Shown here one piece after another: positions 36,501 through 48,583 of a DNA stretch of 64,000 bases (position 1 is the first letter of the stretch; each line of letters opens with the position of its first letter). The stretch lies in NCBI RefSeq assembly GCF_002303985.1, contig NW_019168481.1:16754261-16818260 (forward strand). The letters run 5' to 3'. The stretch is from Durio zibethinus. Its lineage: Eukaryota; Streptophyta; Magnoliopsida; Malvales; Malvaceae. The notes beneath the pieces are model-generated. The model was not told where the DNA came from. It did not search any database and saw only the letters and a list, made by a program, of their open reading frames with translations. The translations under genes and the position numbers were made by a program.

Positions 36501-36961
36501 TGAACATTCACATCTTTAGATGTTTTCATGTTGAAAATTTCTTTTTGGTCATGCACTTTCATTGTCACTTTTCCCTTTTGCAAATTGATTATGGCCTTTC
36601 CAGTCTTTAAAAAGGCTCTCCTTAATATAACTGGTAGTATCACACTTTTGTCAACATCTAAAACTACAAAATAAGCTAGGAACATTAGCTTTCCCACTCA
36701 TACCATTAAATTTTTAACTACACCATTGGGATGTCTAATAGACCTATCAGCCAATTGGATGGTCGTCATGGTTTGTTCAAGATTTCCTTCACCAAGTTTC
36801 CTGAAGATAGATAAAGGCATTACATTAATACTTGCACCAATATCACATAATTCTTTATCAAAATATTGATTACCAATAGTGTAAGGAATAATACTATTCC
36901 CTGGATCCTTAAGCTTTTGTGGTATTACTTTTTGTATGATTATGTTGCATCCTTGAGTCAC
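33560..36961 (-). pseudogene. Gypsy pol remnant: protease, RT, RNase H, integrase
   Basis: Protease at 36961-36490: LCDIGASINVMPLSIFRKLG, with Ile in the DxGA catalytic motif and an in-frame TGA at 36698-36700. RT from about 36080: CMDYKKLNKATHMDHFSLPF, DQMLDRLARHAYY, FDGYSGYNQIAIA; the catalytic YxDD-type box reads FIDNF (35640-35660), so a key Asp is replaced by Asn. RNase H-like at 35297-34971. Integrase zinc pair QCDKCQR near 34474-34490 and core at 34339-34130 (FGTPRAIIRDE). The C-terminal part continues to about 33560 (RILEKIVNPS, YRIAFKTPL). Stops and frameshifts are frequent; the copy cannot encode active enzymes. Confidence 0.88.
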
Positions 36962-37434
36962 TACTACAATTTCATAGTCCTCCCAATGTCACTTCTTTGA
37001 CAAAATCCCCTTAAAAAACTTAGCATACTTGGGCATACATTCTATGGCTTTAGCAAAGGCAATGGTGACTTGTAATTTTGTGAGAGCACAACAAATCTTA
37101 CAAATCACCTTTCCTCTTTTAGCCATTAAAATTTTTGTGGAAATGGGATTTTTGGGTTAATTAATTTTGGGGAAGCTTTTTTTAAAGGCTGCTTATTTCT
37201 TTTTTTACTTATCATTTTTTGAACTGGTTCTTTAAAGGTCACTTTTTTAGAAATTGGTTGATTAACTAAAGTTTTACCACTCCTCAAAGTTATTGCCACT
37301 AACTCTTTTTGTTGATTTAGAAAGTTTATGGCTATCTAAGAAATTTGTAATTCTAGACTCCTAATGGATTTAGCTTGATCTAGTATTATGGCTTTTTGGG
37401 AAACTATTTTGTCAATGATAGGTGATTCTTCATG

Positions 37435-38380
37435 GTATAGATACCAAATTTTGTCCGAAACATTTTTAACATGATTGACTTGAGCTCATTTGTGAATATG
37501 GGTCGAAACCATTAATATAGGACCATTACGTAAACCATTTAGGAGGATCATTTACAACCCATAAAAAGCCCATAAATTAGCCCATTTGGACCTAAAGCCA
37601 ACTCAAGTCAAATCTAGTCAAACTTGGTCAATAAAGTTAAAATAAGTCAAATAAAGTCAAAATTACAAAAAACTTGATCAAAATGGATAGAACCCGAGTC
37701 AATTCTGAAAATTCACAACCTAATTGAAAACAATGTGGTTCAAAAGTTAAAATTGATGATTTTTAAAGCACTAAAATTTTTATTGCACTTAAGGAATTAC
37801 AAAATTAATAAAAAGCCCTTTAGAGGTATTTTCATAATTTGACCTTTCAAAGCTCGAATTTTCAAAAAACTTTTTTATCTTAATTTATAATATTCCATAA
37901 TTTTGGTGTATATGAAATCACAGCAGTACCTCGAGAGGTATGAAATTATCAAAATACCCCTAAACTTTGGCCTACATTACATACCTAGAAAAGTCCATTT
38001 TGATCAAATGTAGACATTTGAATTAAAGAGCTATGTCTTTAAAAATTTGTATATACCTGCTATTCGGTAAGATTTTACTAAGTACTTCATTGTTAAAAAA
38101 TATAGCTCTAAGGTGAAAACCCAAAAAAGATTGTGTAGAGCTAGAGCCACTCTTGAAACCCCAAAAGAATTTTAGGGTTCCAAGGTTCTATCCAGAATAA
38201 AAAGTCACAATGCATAACCTTTTGAAGGATCAGTACCTATTACAAACTTTGCATTTCACCAAAGCGTGAAAATAAAAAATTAGCCTTTTTTTTCCCCAAA
38301 TCTTTTTTGAAAAATAATGATTAGTTTTGACATACATTGAAGAATAATGTTTTTAATAAAAGAAAAGTGTTTAAGAAAAA
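37435..38380. other. Unassigned segment between gypsy gag and protease
   Basis: About 0.95 kb with no Gag or protease similarity, between clear gag and protease remnants. It contains text such as ATACCAAATTTTGTCC near its left end, a common LTR-like opening, and may be a solo LTR or fragment of another element nested here. Termini and target duplication not confirmed. Confidence 0.4.
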
Positions 38381-38437
38381 TTATCTCTTTTGTGAGCCCA
38401 AGAGAAATTCTTACAACTTTCATCGAGCCTTCCTTGA

Positions 38438-38595
38438 AATATGCCCACCAGTGAAAAATTCAATCGACAATCACCCAATCCACAAGCATTCCAAATAGTA
38501 ATCATCGATATTCATTAAAATATTCTCACCAGTGAAAAAATTGAATTGTCAATCACACCATCCACAAGCCTTCCAAATAGTGGTCATTAATTTGC
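38438..38595 (-). repeat. ~82-base tandem duplication inside gag remnant
   Basis: Two units starting near 38438 and 38518 share CACCAGTGAAAAA, CAATCAC, ATCCACAAGC, TTCCAAATAGT and TCAT in order. Confidence 0.8.
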
Positions 38596-39180
38596 AAAAG
38601 ATTTGACTTGGGGAAGTCCATGGTGTGGACATTTTCTCAATAGTTCCTTAAATCTCTCCCAAGCATCGTATAGATTTTCTCCTTCCACTTGCATGAATAT
38701 AGTAATTTCATTCCTCAATTTGGCAATTTTGGTTGGTGGAAAGAACTTTGCTAAGAAAATCTAAACCAATCTTCCCAAAATGTAATAGATCCAAATGGTA
38801 GTGAAGATAACCAACTCTTCACCTTGTCCCTAAGAGAAAAATGAAAAAGTCTTAGTCATATTGCATCATCTGAAACACCAATGTATTTGAAAGTATCACA
38901 CAATGCTAAGAAATTAGATAGATGAAGGTTAGGGTTATCACTTGGTAGCCCTCCAAACTATACAAAAGTTTGAACCATCTAAATTTTTGAAGGCTTGATC
39001 TTGAATTAGTTTACTTGAATGGCTAGCCTTTAAATGGATTGTTGGAAACCATTAGGGGCTCAATAATCCTTCAAGGTTCTTTGTCACTCATTATTTGCAT
39101 TCACTATTGGTTTAGGTGTAAGTGGTGCTAATTGATTTTTTTTTGCCATTTGAAAATCCTTTCAATCTTTTAATCATCTA
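38590..39180 (-). pseudogene. Gypsy gag remnant (Retrotrans_gag)
   Basis: On the minus strand the frames read RDKVKSWLSSLPFGSITFWEDW and then FHQPKLPN, with CKWKEKIY and LGRDLRN in a shifted frame. These are recognisable parts of the Athila/Tat Gag core (family pattern RDKAKxWLxSLPxGSI...WERFKxLLRxCPHHG). Several stops and frameshifts. Gag would build the particle in an active element. Confidence 0.75.
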
Positions 39181-39317
39181 AAGTTAAGTCAACCCTTTTG
39201 GATTTGCACATACAAACAAGAAAATATCAAAAGAGATAAAAGCAAATGAAAATAAATGCTTAGATTATAAAAGAGTAAAGAATACTTAATGATATTGAAT
39301 CGAAACACTTACAGAGT

Positions 39318-39334
39318 CCCTGGTAATGGTGCCA
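39318..39334 (-). promoter_or_regulatory. Primer binding site of the minus-strand gypsy element
   Basis: The minus strand reads TGGCACCATTACCAGGG just inside the LTR end. It resembles TGGCGCCGTTGCCGGGGA, the PBS typical of Athila/Tat elements, with transitions. Confidence 0.8.
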
Positions 39335-39340
39335 AAAACT

Positions 39341-40738
39341 TGATTGCCTATTTTTATAATATCTACAAATACATAGATCAAATCAAGTAATAAAGTGATA
39401 AGTATTACCACAAGGATTAAAGAATTGATTGTTAGATGGATTCAAGAACCAAAAGAGATAAGTAGGCTCTTATATCTAAACGAATGAATACTTAAGATGA
39501 TTTTCAAAATAAAGAAAAAGAAAGATTGAAAGCAATATAAGCATAAACCTTTACTTGACCAATTGTCACTTGGTAAGCAATAGATTATGGCCAACACTAG
39601 ATCTAAAGAAAATAAAGATAAAAAACTTAGAAAGTAATAAAAACTTGATATTGCCAAAAATAGGGTTGATTAAAAGAAAGAATGAAAACAAGAATTGTAT
39701 CATGAAAACCAAAAGTTGTTTATAAACGAGTACTAGCCAAAACTTGAAAGTAATAAACAATGTTGCAAAATGAAAAGTAAAGAAGAAATAAAGCTTTTGA
39801 GAAAAGAATACTTGTATTGAAGAATTTAGAAAACAATATTATATTGGCAAATTTGTCACCTAAGCCAATAACAAGATTTAAGAAAAACTAAAGACTAAAA
39901 AATTGAAGAAATAAGAGAAGAGAGAAAATGGGATACTTTACAAGTGAAGAGACTAGCTTATTTATAGGCATAGGTTCGACCAAAGGGAGGATAAGGGTTA
40001 TAAGAGTTTAAATCTTATCCAAATGCTAAGAGATAGAGCTCATCTTCATCTTCAAATGAGGTATGGTTGAATGGGACTTTTACTTTTTGAGTGTTTTGGC
40101 TGAACATGCTTTCTTGGCCATTTAATTTTGCTTGGAGTCCATTATGCTTCAATCTCCTTGATAGGTTTGGATAAGGTAGGATTGCAAGACAATGTAGTTG
40201 AGTTTGATCCAAACTCTTGCAATTTAAATAGCTAAAATCCTTCTCCATGTATAACTCTTTAAAAGGTAAGTAAAAGAGTTCTCCTTAAGCACAAACACTT
40301 TTAGCCAAACCTATCTGGTATCAATGTGAGCTTAAACTTCTTCATTTGAACTTCATCTCCTTTAGTCAAATGTGATGAGGAAATGAGATCCTTATGTGCT
40401 TGAAATTGCATGAAATCCTCTTTGAATCTTGATCTAGCCGAATGGATATGTCCTAATGAAACCAAAATACTCCAAATGTACATGTTATGACTTAGCTAAA
40501 TGATGAAAGACTCTTTTGATCATGCAAACTTTTCCTTTTGGCCGAATGGATCAAGTGTTTAAAGGCCAATAGGGTTTGGCTACATCTTTGACTTCATGGC
40601 TTGCATGGAAATCATATTCCGAGGTTTTTAAACCCTAATGAATCAAGAAACCATCATTAAGGGACCAAAAATTGACCAAAATTTAAAATTTTGCACATAT
40701 TTTAACATGTAAAATCACTATATAATTAGGTGTTATCA
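39341..40738 (-). repeat. 5' LTR (~1.4 kb) of the minus-strand gypsy element
   Basis: Minus-strand TGATAACACC...AGGCAATCA. A TATA box (TATAAATA on minus) lies near 39959-39966. Homologous along its length to the plus-strand LTR at 41461-42866, though diverged. Confidence 0.82.
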
Positions 40739-42866
40739 AATAAAAAACCCAAGTCCTTTATTTTAAATATTATCCCTTCTTTTGTTTTTACCTAACCCAC
40801 ATTACTTACATGTTGTTGGACATTATTATTTATTTAGAAGGAAATAAGGCATAAGGAATGAAAAAAATCAACAAAAGAAAAGCAAGGCTAAGCCTTAGCA
40901 AAGCCAAAAATGGCATAGTGAAAAAAAAAAGGTTAAAATAAAGTGATGCCTCAAAGTCTTGAAAAAGTTTCAAGAGTTCTCAAATTTTAAAAATCATGAG
41001 TCTAAAAAAAATTCAAAGAAGTAAGCTAAGGGTTATTGAGCCTTAAAATTTTTTTTCCTACCTTAACCTAAGCCTTGCATTACAAGCTTAAAAGACTTTT
41101 TCATCTTGAGTCAAGTATGTAAGTCGAACATTAGTAGAAAAGGAAAAGGAAAGTGAACCTATGAAGTTTGTTCTATCTTTAAGTTGAAATATAATGAAAT
41201 GTTTTACATTCTTTTTGCTTGAGTTGTGTGTATGAATTGAAGATGGAATGAATTCATATATATATAGAAATTATAAGATAATGAAAGCTTGCTTTTTTAA
41301 GAAATTTCTTATAAATCTGTTTATAATTAATTTTGTATTATGCAATAGTATATGAATGAAAGTTTCTGAATTTTGACTTTGTAAGTATATATAATGATGT
41401 TTACTTTTATTGATTTAAGAATTTAGCTTGAGATCAAGAAAAGACTTAAGTGTGGGGGTGTGATAGCACCTAAAATTATAATGATTTTACATGTTAAAAT
41501 AAGTGCAAATTTTTTAAATTTGATAGATTATGATGTTGTTAATGCTGTTTTTATGTTTTCTAAGGTTAAAGACTATGGAGTGTGATTTTAATACAATCCA
41601 TGCATGCAAGCATACAAGATAGCATTTGGCCATACCATGAAGATGAGCAGCTGAACCTTATTTACACCAAGAAAGAGTTTTACATGCACAAGGATTCTCA
41701 TTTCTTATTCAGCTAAGTCAAAGTTCAAGAGGAGATAATGCACATTTGAAGAATTTTACAAGCATAAGGACTCCAAAACCATTCGGCTAACCTAATTACA
41801 AGAGGAAATCAAGCTTACATGTGATAAAGGAAGAGTTTCAACCTAACAAGGGCACTATGACATTCAGCCAAAGGTGTTTGGATGCAAGAATGACATTTTT
41901 AATCAACCATTTGAAGAGTTATACTTTAAGAAAGACTTTTGCAAGTTACATCTCAAGAGTTTGGATTGAACTCAACAACCTAGTCTTGAATTCAAACCTT
42001 AATCGAACCTATAAAGAAGCATGAAGCATGATAGAAGTTACATTTGATCCAACATCCAAGATTGAATTGAAGAAGCATATTCGACTAAGACTCTTTAAGC
42101 ATGAAGAGCCTTATTCGACCATGCTTTTTTATAGATCAAGATAAGCTTAAATTTAAAAAGTTTGGATAGAATAAGGACTTTGTGAACCTAATCCCCTTTT
42201 AACCGATCCTACCACTATTAATAGGATGCTATTTCTTATAATCACACATCCCACACACCATTTTTCTCTTTTATTTTCTTTTAGTTTCTATTTATTTTTC
42301 TTTAGTTCTTGTTATTAGCTTAGGTGATAGATTTGCCAATATAAGATTAATTATTTTCTAAATTCTTCAATTCAATTGTTCTTTAATTATTTTCAATACA
42401 ATCTCTCTTTTATTTTCAAGATCAAGTTTTCTGTAAGCTTTCTTCTTTTTACAAGTTTCAGCCAATGTTTTTTTCTTAAGTATAATTTTTAGTTTTAATG
42501 CAACTTGGTTCTATTATTTCTTTTCTTTTACAAGTTTTGGCCTTTATTACTTGTTCTCATCTTTCAAGATCTCAATCTTTATTTCTTTTGGATCTACAAT
42601 CAACCACAATCTATTGCTTGCCAAGTGATAGTTTGTTAAGTAAGATCTAAGCTTATACAATCTCTATTTCAAGCTTTCTTTACTTCATTCTAAAAATCAA
42701 CCTAAGTTTTCTTAGTTTAGATATAAAAGTTTAGCTTATCACCTTTGGTACTTGAATCCACCCAACAATCAATTTTATAATCCTTGTAGGAGATGATACG
42801 TTAATACTTACCACTTTATTACTTGATTCGATCTATGCATTTGTAGTTATTGTGAAAATAGGCAAT
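40739..42866 (+). mobile_element. 3' end of a plus-strand gypsy relative: 3' UTR, PPT and 3' LTR
   Basis: 40739-41460 aligns with the 3' UTRs at 32040-33480 (reversed) and 43785-44501: ACCCAAG, ACCTAAGCCTT, GTGAACCTATGAAGTTTxTTCTAT, TTTTTGCTTGAG and others in order. A PPT (AAGTGTGGGGGTG) ends at 41460 and the LTR runs 41461-42866 (TGATAGCACC...AATAGGCAAT). Everything upstream is missing because the minus-strand LTR (39341-40738) abuts it. Confidence 0.8.
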
Positions 42867-45055
42867 TACCTAGCCTTGGTAAGCCTAAACCTGAACTCCT
42901 AAATTGAAGTCCAATCTAGTTTATGTTATCCCTGCAAAAAGAGATAGTACATCTCTTAGATCCAATTCCACTTATGTCATACAACAAAGGAGAATGCAAT
43001 AAGGTAAATGCCCTTTTGAAGGGATGAAATGATTTTTAGATTTAGGGATGGTCAAGCTTGACCAAAACTAGTGTTGCTTGGGAGGCAACCTAAGTTTTAC
43101 TTTAATTATTTTTTTTATTAGGACAAGTATGCTTTGATTTGTTTTTTTTTTTTTTTTTTGTATGGATGAAAGGAATGCAAGAAGATACCTCATACAAAAG
43201 ATGATTTAGCCTTCAAGCAAAATTTTATGGGAGTATTTCTTTTTCCTAGATGCTTAATTGATTTGTTTTGAAGTATTATTTAAAGTAAGTGTGGGGGAAA
43301 AAGAATGCTTTCTAAACATGCTTTTTGAACTTAACTGATTTTTCAAAAATTCTCAAACCAAATTGGCATGCTAACTTCTTTATTATATAAGCTTAGTAAA
43401 TTTAGCATGAACTTTTCAAGATTGACTTGAGTATGATATAAAGATAGTTATGAATGTGATAAGCACTGAAATGAATTCATAAGTACATTTTTCTTTGGAT
43501 ATGGTTTTTATGCATATGTCTTTATTTTCTTTATATGAAATGTAATAATTCTTGTAAAGAGTTTTTAAGATGTTGAGTTATATGTAGATTTGGAGTTAAG
43601 AATATTACTTTAGAATTCACCTACTTAACCCTCAATTCAAAATTCTAGACTATATTTGACTTAAGAAATTATCTAGGCATTTCCTTTGACTATTTAAGCC
43701 TTTTTAAAACCCACCTTAATGATGTATCCCTAGTACCTTTTATTTTGAGCCTCATATATATATATATATATATCTTTTTATTTGTTTATTATAGTCACAA
43801 TAATAAACCCAAGCCTTTTTTTTTACCTAACTTAGTCTGATTACATATTTTTAGACATTATTTATTTTGGAAGAAGATAGGCACAAGGGATGTAAAAAAA
43901 AAAAATTGGTAAAAAAGAAAAGTAAGGCAAAAACCTAAATAAAGTTGAAAATGTCTATGTGAAAAAGTTAAATAAATAAATAAATATTGAGAATAAAGTA
44001 ATGCTTCAAAGTAAAAAGGTTTTCAAGTGTTCAATCTTTAACCAATAATTTCAAAAAGTAAGCTAAGGGTTATTGAGCCTGAATTTCCATTTTTCTACCT
44101 TGACCTAAGCCTTACTTTATAAGTCTAAATGACCTTTTGATTTTGAGTCAAGTATGTAAGTCTAATATTAATGTAAAAGAAAGGAGAAAGTGAACATATG
44201 AAGTTTATTCTATTTTTAAGTTAAAATATGATGAAATGTTTTACATTCTTTTTGCTTGAGCTGTGTGTATGAATTATAGATGGAGTAAGTTCATATGTAT
44301 GAAAATTATAAGATATTGAAAGCTTGCTTTTTTAAGGAATTTCTTGTGAATATATGTTTATGATTAACTTTGTATTATGTGAAGTATATGAATGAAAGTT
44401 TGTGAAATTTTGACTTTATGAATACATATATATATAATGATGTTTAATTTTGTTGATTTGAGAATTTTACTTGAGGATAAGCAAATACTTGAGTGTAAGG
44501 GTGCAATAGCACCTAAATTTATAGTGATTTACCATGTTAAAATAGGTGCAAAATTTTAAATTTTGGTCAAAGTTGGTACTATTAATGTTGTTTTCTTGAT
44601 TTTTAGGGTTTAAGTATTTGAAACATGGAATTCATGCAATTCATGTAAGCACACGTGCAATATGGTATTCGGTCAAGCAATAAAGATGTTTAGCCAAACC
44701 TTTTTGGTCTTACAGTTCTTAATTCATTCATTCAAAAGATGAATTTTGCTTGCAAAAAGATTTTACATAGATTCAGCTAGGTCACTTCTAAGAGAAAATC
44801 AAGTACACATGTGACGTTTGAAGAATTTCAAGCACATAAAAACACTAAGAGACTTTCAGCCAAAGGTGTTTATATTTAAGAACTCTTTGATCAACCATTT
44901 AAAAAGCTATAATTTAAAAAAGACTTTACAAGATAATTATCAAGATAATTAAAAGAAAAATCAAACTAGTCTTGAAATCCCAAGCCTTAGCCAAACTTTT
45001 CATGGAGCAATGATCAAGATTGAAACTAAGTATGATCCAACTTACATGATTGATA
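42867..45055 (+). mobile_element. Second plus-strand gypsy 3' end: 3' UTR, PPT, truncated LTR
   Basis: 42867-44501 contains the 3' UTR of the same family (GTCAAGCTTGACCAAAACTA, GGGAGGCAACCTAAGTTTTA near 43050-43100) and a PPT-like stretch before TGCAATAGCACC at 44502. The LTR (44502 to about 45055) matches the first ~550 bases of 41461-42866 and then breaks off into a different LTR-like sequence. No coding domains seen. Confidence 0.72.
43757..43774. repeat. (AT)n microsatellite
   Basis: About nine uninterrupted AT/TA units inside the 3' UTR of the second plus-strand gypsy relative. Confidence 0.85.
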
Positions 45056-45885
45056 ACTTTAGGATTTATAGATATTACCATATCATTTGAGAGTTAAAAT
45101 TTTTAAATTTTTCATGATTTTTGCTCAATAATGAACTAAATTGGTGATTTTTAGGTTTGCATGAAGAAATAAAACACTTTGAACGTAAACATCAATTCCT
45201 ATACAAGCCATACAAAGGTGGCAAAGTGAGGCCAAGCATGCAAATACGTAAGCCAAAGTTGACACACAAGTCCAACCCATCAAGAAGCCAAATCAAAAGC
45301 ACTTGAAGATGCAAAAGATATTTGGCCATTTGCTAGAATGAATGCAAGAGTGATTTGGGTGATCTCTTAATGAATTCCATGATTCATGCAAAATCAATGA
45401 GATAGGCATTTTAATGATGATTTGCTAAATCATACAAATCATAGATTTTAATAGTTGATGGAATGCTTTCTTAGATTGCAAATTACAAGCAACAATGGAT
45501 TAAATGCAAAAAGTGAATTGTTGGATTTTTTTAAAACCCATGATTTATACAAATCAAGGAAATTGGGTCTTGAATGCTAATTTGCTAATAGTTGACTGAA
45601 AGCCTTTCTTGGAATTCAAATTTTGGGTGGCAAAGGTATTAAAGGTAATAGTGGAATTAAGATCAATCACATTCATGGATAATCCCTTAATCAGTGGAAT
45701 TGCAATTGATTACCTGCCAAAGACAATAGTGTCTAGATTCATCCCCTTTTGGTTGAAACTCACAATATAAATAGGCCATGCATTATTCTTCTAAAAAGGA
45801 ACTTAAACCTTCCTTCCCCATCCAATCCTCCATCACCAAGTCCTTCTTTTAGTTTCTCTTAGTTTAGTTTTCTTTTTTACCTATT
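45056..45885 (+). mobile_element. LTR-like fragment of unassigned family
   Basis: Not homologous to the neighbouring LTRs. It has a promoter-like TATAAATAGGCC at 45766-45777 followed by a CT-rich leader, the usual plan of a gypsy LTR. It lies between a truncated LTR on the left and a 5'-truncated LTR of another family on the right. Confidence 0.45.
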
Positions 45886-47862
45886 GCAAGTCATAATTTT
45901 TACATTAATTATATGTACTTTTTTCCTTTAGCTAATTAGAATTGTTTGAGCTTTATAGTAAAAAGGTAAAGAAGCTTCAGGAAAAAGGTACAATAGGAAG
46001 GTTCCAAGGCTTAAAAGAAGATGTTTTGAAGCTTGAATTTTATTGAAATTTAATTAGCTTATTTGGCATTTATATGAAATCTCATTAGCTGAATTTAAAC
46101 CCCAAAGATCATTACAAAGTCGTGCCTAAAATAAAAAGGCAAAGGAGATGTGAGCCAGCTGAACATATAAGAACTGCATAAAAGCACTTTGTTCATTCAA
46201 AAGTGAACATAAGGGAATGCCAATGGTTGCTTATTAACTTGGCATTTTTTTAGGCTTCATATTGATTCAACTTAAGTGATTTGGAGCTTGGAGAACTCAA
46301 AGAAAAGAGGACTTGAAGATAGTGGAAGGAGAAAAAGTACAATTAGAAGACATTCTAGAATAATTTAAATAAGCTAGAAATGTCTTCCTATATGGCATCC
46401 TACATGGCACTTTGGACCAAGCTCATTGGTCATTCTAGATCTAAATTTGTCTATAAATAGAGAAGAGATGTAGCAAAGAAAGAAGAGTTACATTTTCTTT
46501 ATTTTAAATTTTCACTTGCAATTTTCATTTTCCTTTTTAGGCATTTTTCTCCACTTTCTCATTTTAGAGGCTATTTGGGAAGATTTTCCTTTATATTTTC
46601 TTATAAATTTACTTTCATGCAATTTATATTTCATGCAAATTTACAGTTCTTTAATGTAATTTAACAAATTCCTTTACTTTCTTGCACATTTACTTGAATT
46701 TTCCTTCGTTCTCTTAATGTTGTTTGGCTATTGTTTTTACTATACTTACTTTGGCTTTCATGTTTGATCACTACATTTTAGTTGTGAGTTTTCCTTGAAA
46801 TTTTTAATGAAGATTCTGCATCCATAGAACTTTAAATGCGAAAAAATTTTCATTTAAATGCATTCTACAAAATGTTTTAAAACTCCTACAAGTTTCAGTT
46901 AGAAGCTAGCAGCAAAGAAAATAGTGGTTAGTATAGCAACTTGAGGCAACTCTCCTCCTTGTTTGGTAGCGGTCCATTCTTTTCCTTTTATTTACTTGCT
47001 ATTTCACTTGTTTAGATTGAGATTTATGATTCTTTACAATTTAATTCATGTTTTTACTTGTTGTTTGGCTAATTTCTTTGTTACATGTTATGTTTTCTCT
47101 ATTTTTACTGCTTGAAATATTTTGAGTTCATTGAGCTAATTTTGTTTTATTGTTTTCAGTTGATTTTTTTGCTTATTTTAAAATTAATTTGTTGATTTAG
47201 ATTTTTTTAGTTCAATTTTAGTTTAATTTCTTATTTGAGCTCTAGATCTAGGATTTAAGTTGATGTCAATTCAAGTTCTATTTTTGGTTTGTGTTTTTGG
47301 TTTTCAATCTACATTTGGTTTTCATGTTGTTTCATGCATTTAATTTGATTGCAACTTAGATCTATGTTATTTTACTATCTTTTAATGAGTTTTACATCAA
47401 AAAATTGAAGGCCTTAGGTTCGATAATTCCAATTTCCAACCTTTTTCAATTCAGTTTCTCCACTAGGTTTAGTTGTGCATTTTCTATTTTTGTCATATGA
47501 TTGCCTATTGTACTTAGTTTGATTTTAATTCTCTTGCATATTAATTTGATGCTATGTTGATACATTTTTAGAGTAGTTTACTTGCATTTTTTTAGTTGTG
47601 CTTTTACTTGTTCATTTGCTTGTGCTTTTATCATGTTTATTTGCATTATTCTATTTACTTTGTTACTTTTATGTTTTTACCTTGCTTTCTTTAGTGTAAA
47701 TGTAATGTAGATTAAACATTCATTGTTTTGATTAGAATAAATATAGCTTGAGAATGTTGTCTCTTGGTACTTAGACCTAGGTAACCCTAATTTCAATCTC
47801 TAAAGGAACAATGCTTAACTCATCATTATATTACTTAATTAGCCTATGCACTTGTAATCTCA
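45886..47862 (+). repeat. LTR 1 of the three-LTR chain (5'-truncated)
   Basis: Aligns with 48784-50506. TATA box TATAAATAG at 46452-46460. Followed by TTGGCACCATTACCAAGAA, a PBS of the tRNA-Asp-like Athila/Tat type. Confidence 0.8.
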
Positions 47863-48583
47863 ATCAAGTTGTTGGCACCATTACCAAGAATTGAACTCGG
47901 GTCACCCATGTGATAGGTGAGAATATTCACCTCTATACTACAATGACAAAATAGTTAGAAAAAGGAAAAAAGAAAGGACGAAAGAAAAAAAAGCAAGCTA
48001 AAAATAGCTTGTATTCCTAAAGAAAAAAAAAGATATAAAAGAAAAAAATAGTGAAAGAAAAGAGAAAATAAAGAAAATAAAATGGTGAAAAAGCAAAGAA
48101 AAGAAAGAACTATGAAAAATACAAAGTTTGAAGGTGATTTTTTTAAAAGGCTCTTAACTTCTTTTCCCTTGAAAGCTCATATTGAATGATCCTAAAAAAT
48201 GTAATGCATAGTTAGGGTACTTGATACTAGATGCCTTTTATCATACTTAGATCCTAGTCTTATATTATAAGCTTATGATGATATTTGATTATATGTCTAT
48301 CTACATTAGTAAAGAGAGATGAGAAAAGTAAACATATGAAACATGTCCACTATTTATTTATCCTTTGTTCAAAATTTCTTGTATCATATAATCATCATTA
48401 GATTTTATGCAAGGATATGAGAGAAATATTTCTTATAATGGGACTATAATTAGGAAGAAGCTTATTCTAGGATGATTATTGTATTTTAGTCACTACTCTT
48501 GATTTTTCTTTAGTTATATTTGTTAGGCAATCATGAGGCATTCATGTTGAATGTCATTGGATATAGTGATTCTTGTTCATTCT

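Larger units (their letters stand above)
30100..40738 (-). mobile_element. Ty3/gypsy (Athila/Tat-like) element, decayed, minus strand
   Basis: On the minus strand in order: 5' LTR 40738-39341, PBS 39334-39318, gag remnants ~39180-38590, an unexplained ~0.9 kb segment, protease ~36961-36490, RT, RNase H and integrase 36080-33560, a long 3' UTR 33480-32040, then an LTR (32037 to about 30100). The coding core is Athila-like in sequence and every part has stops or frameshifts. The two LTRs are not recognisably the same family, so the copy is chimeric or its ends were replaced. Confidence 0.75.

Noticed and set aside
47405..47440. tRNA-like GGTTCGATAATTCC box
   Set aside because: No A box or cloverleaf could be placed around it; it lies inside a gypsy LTR.
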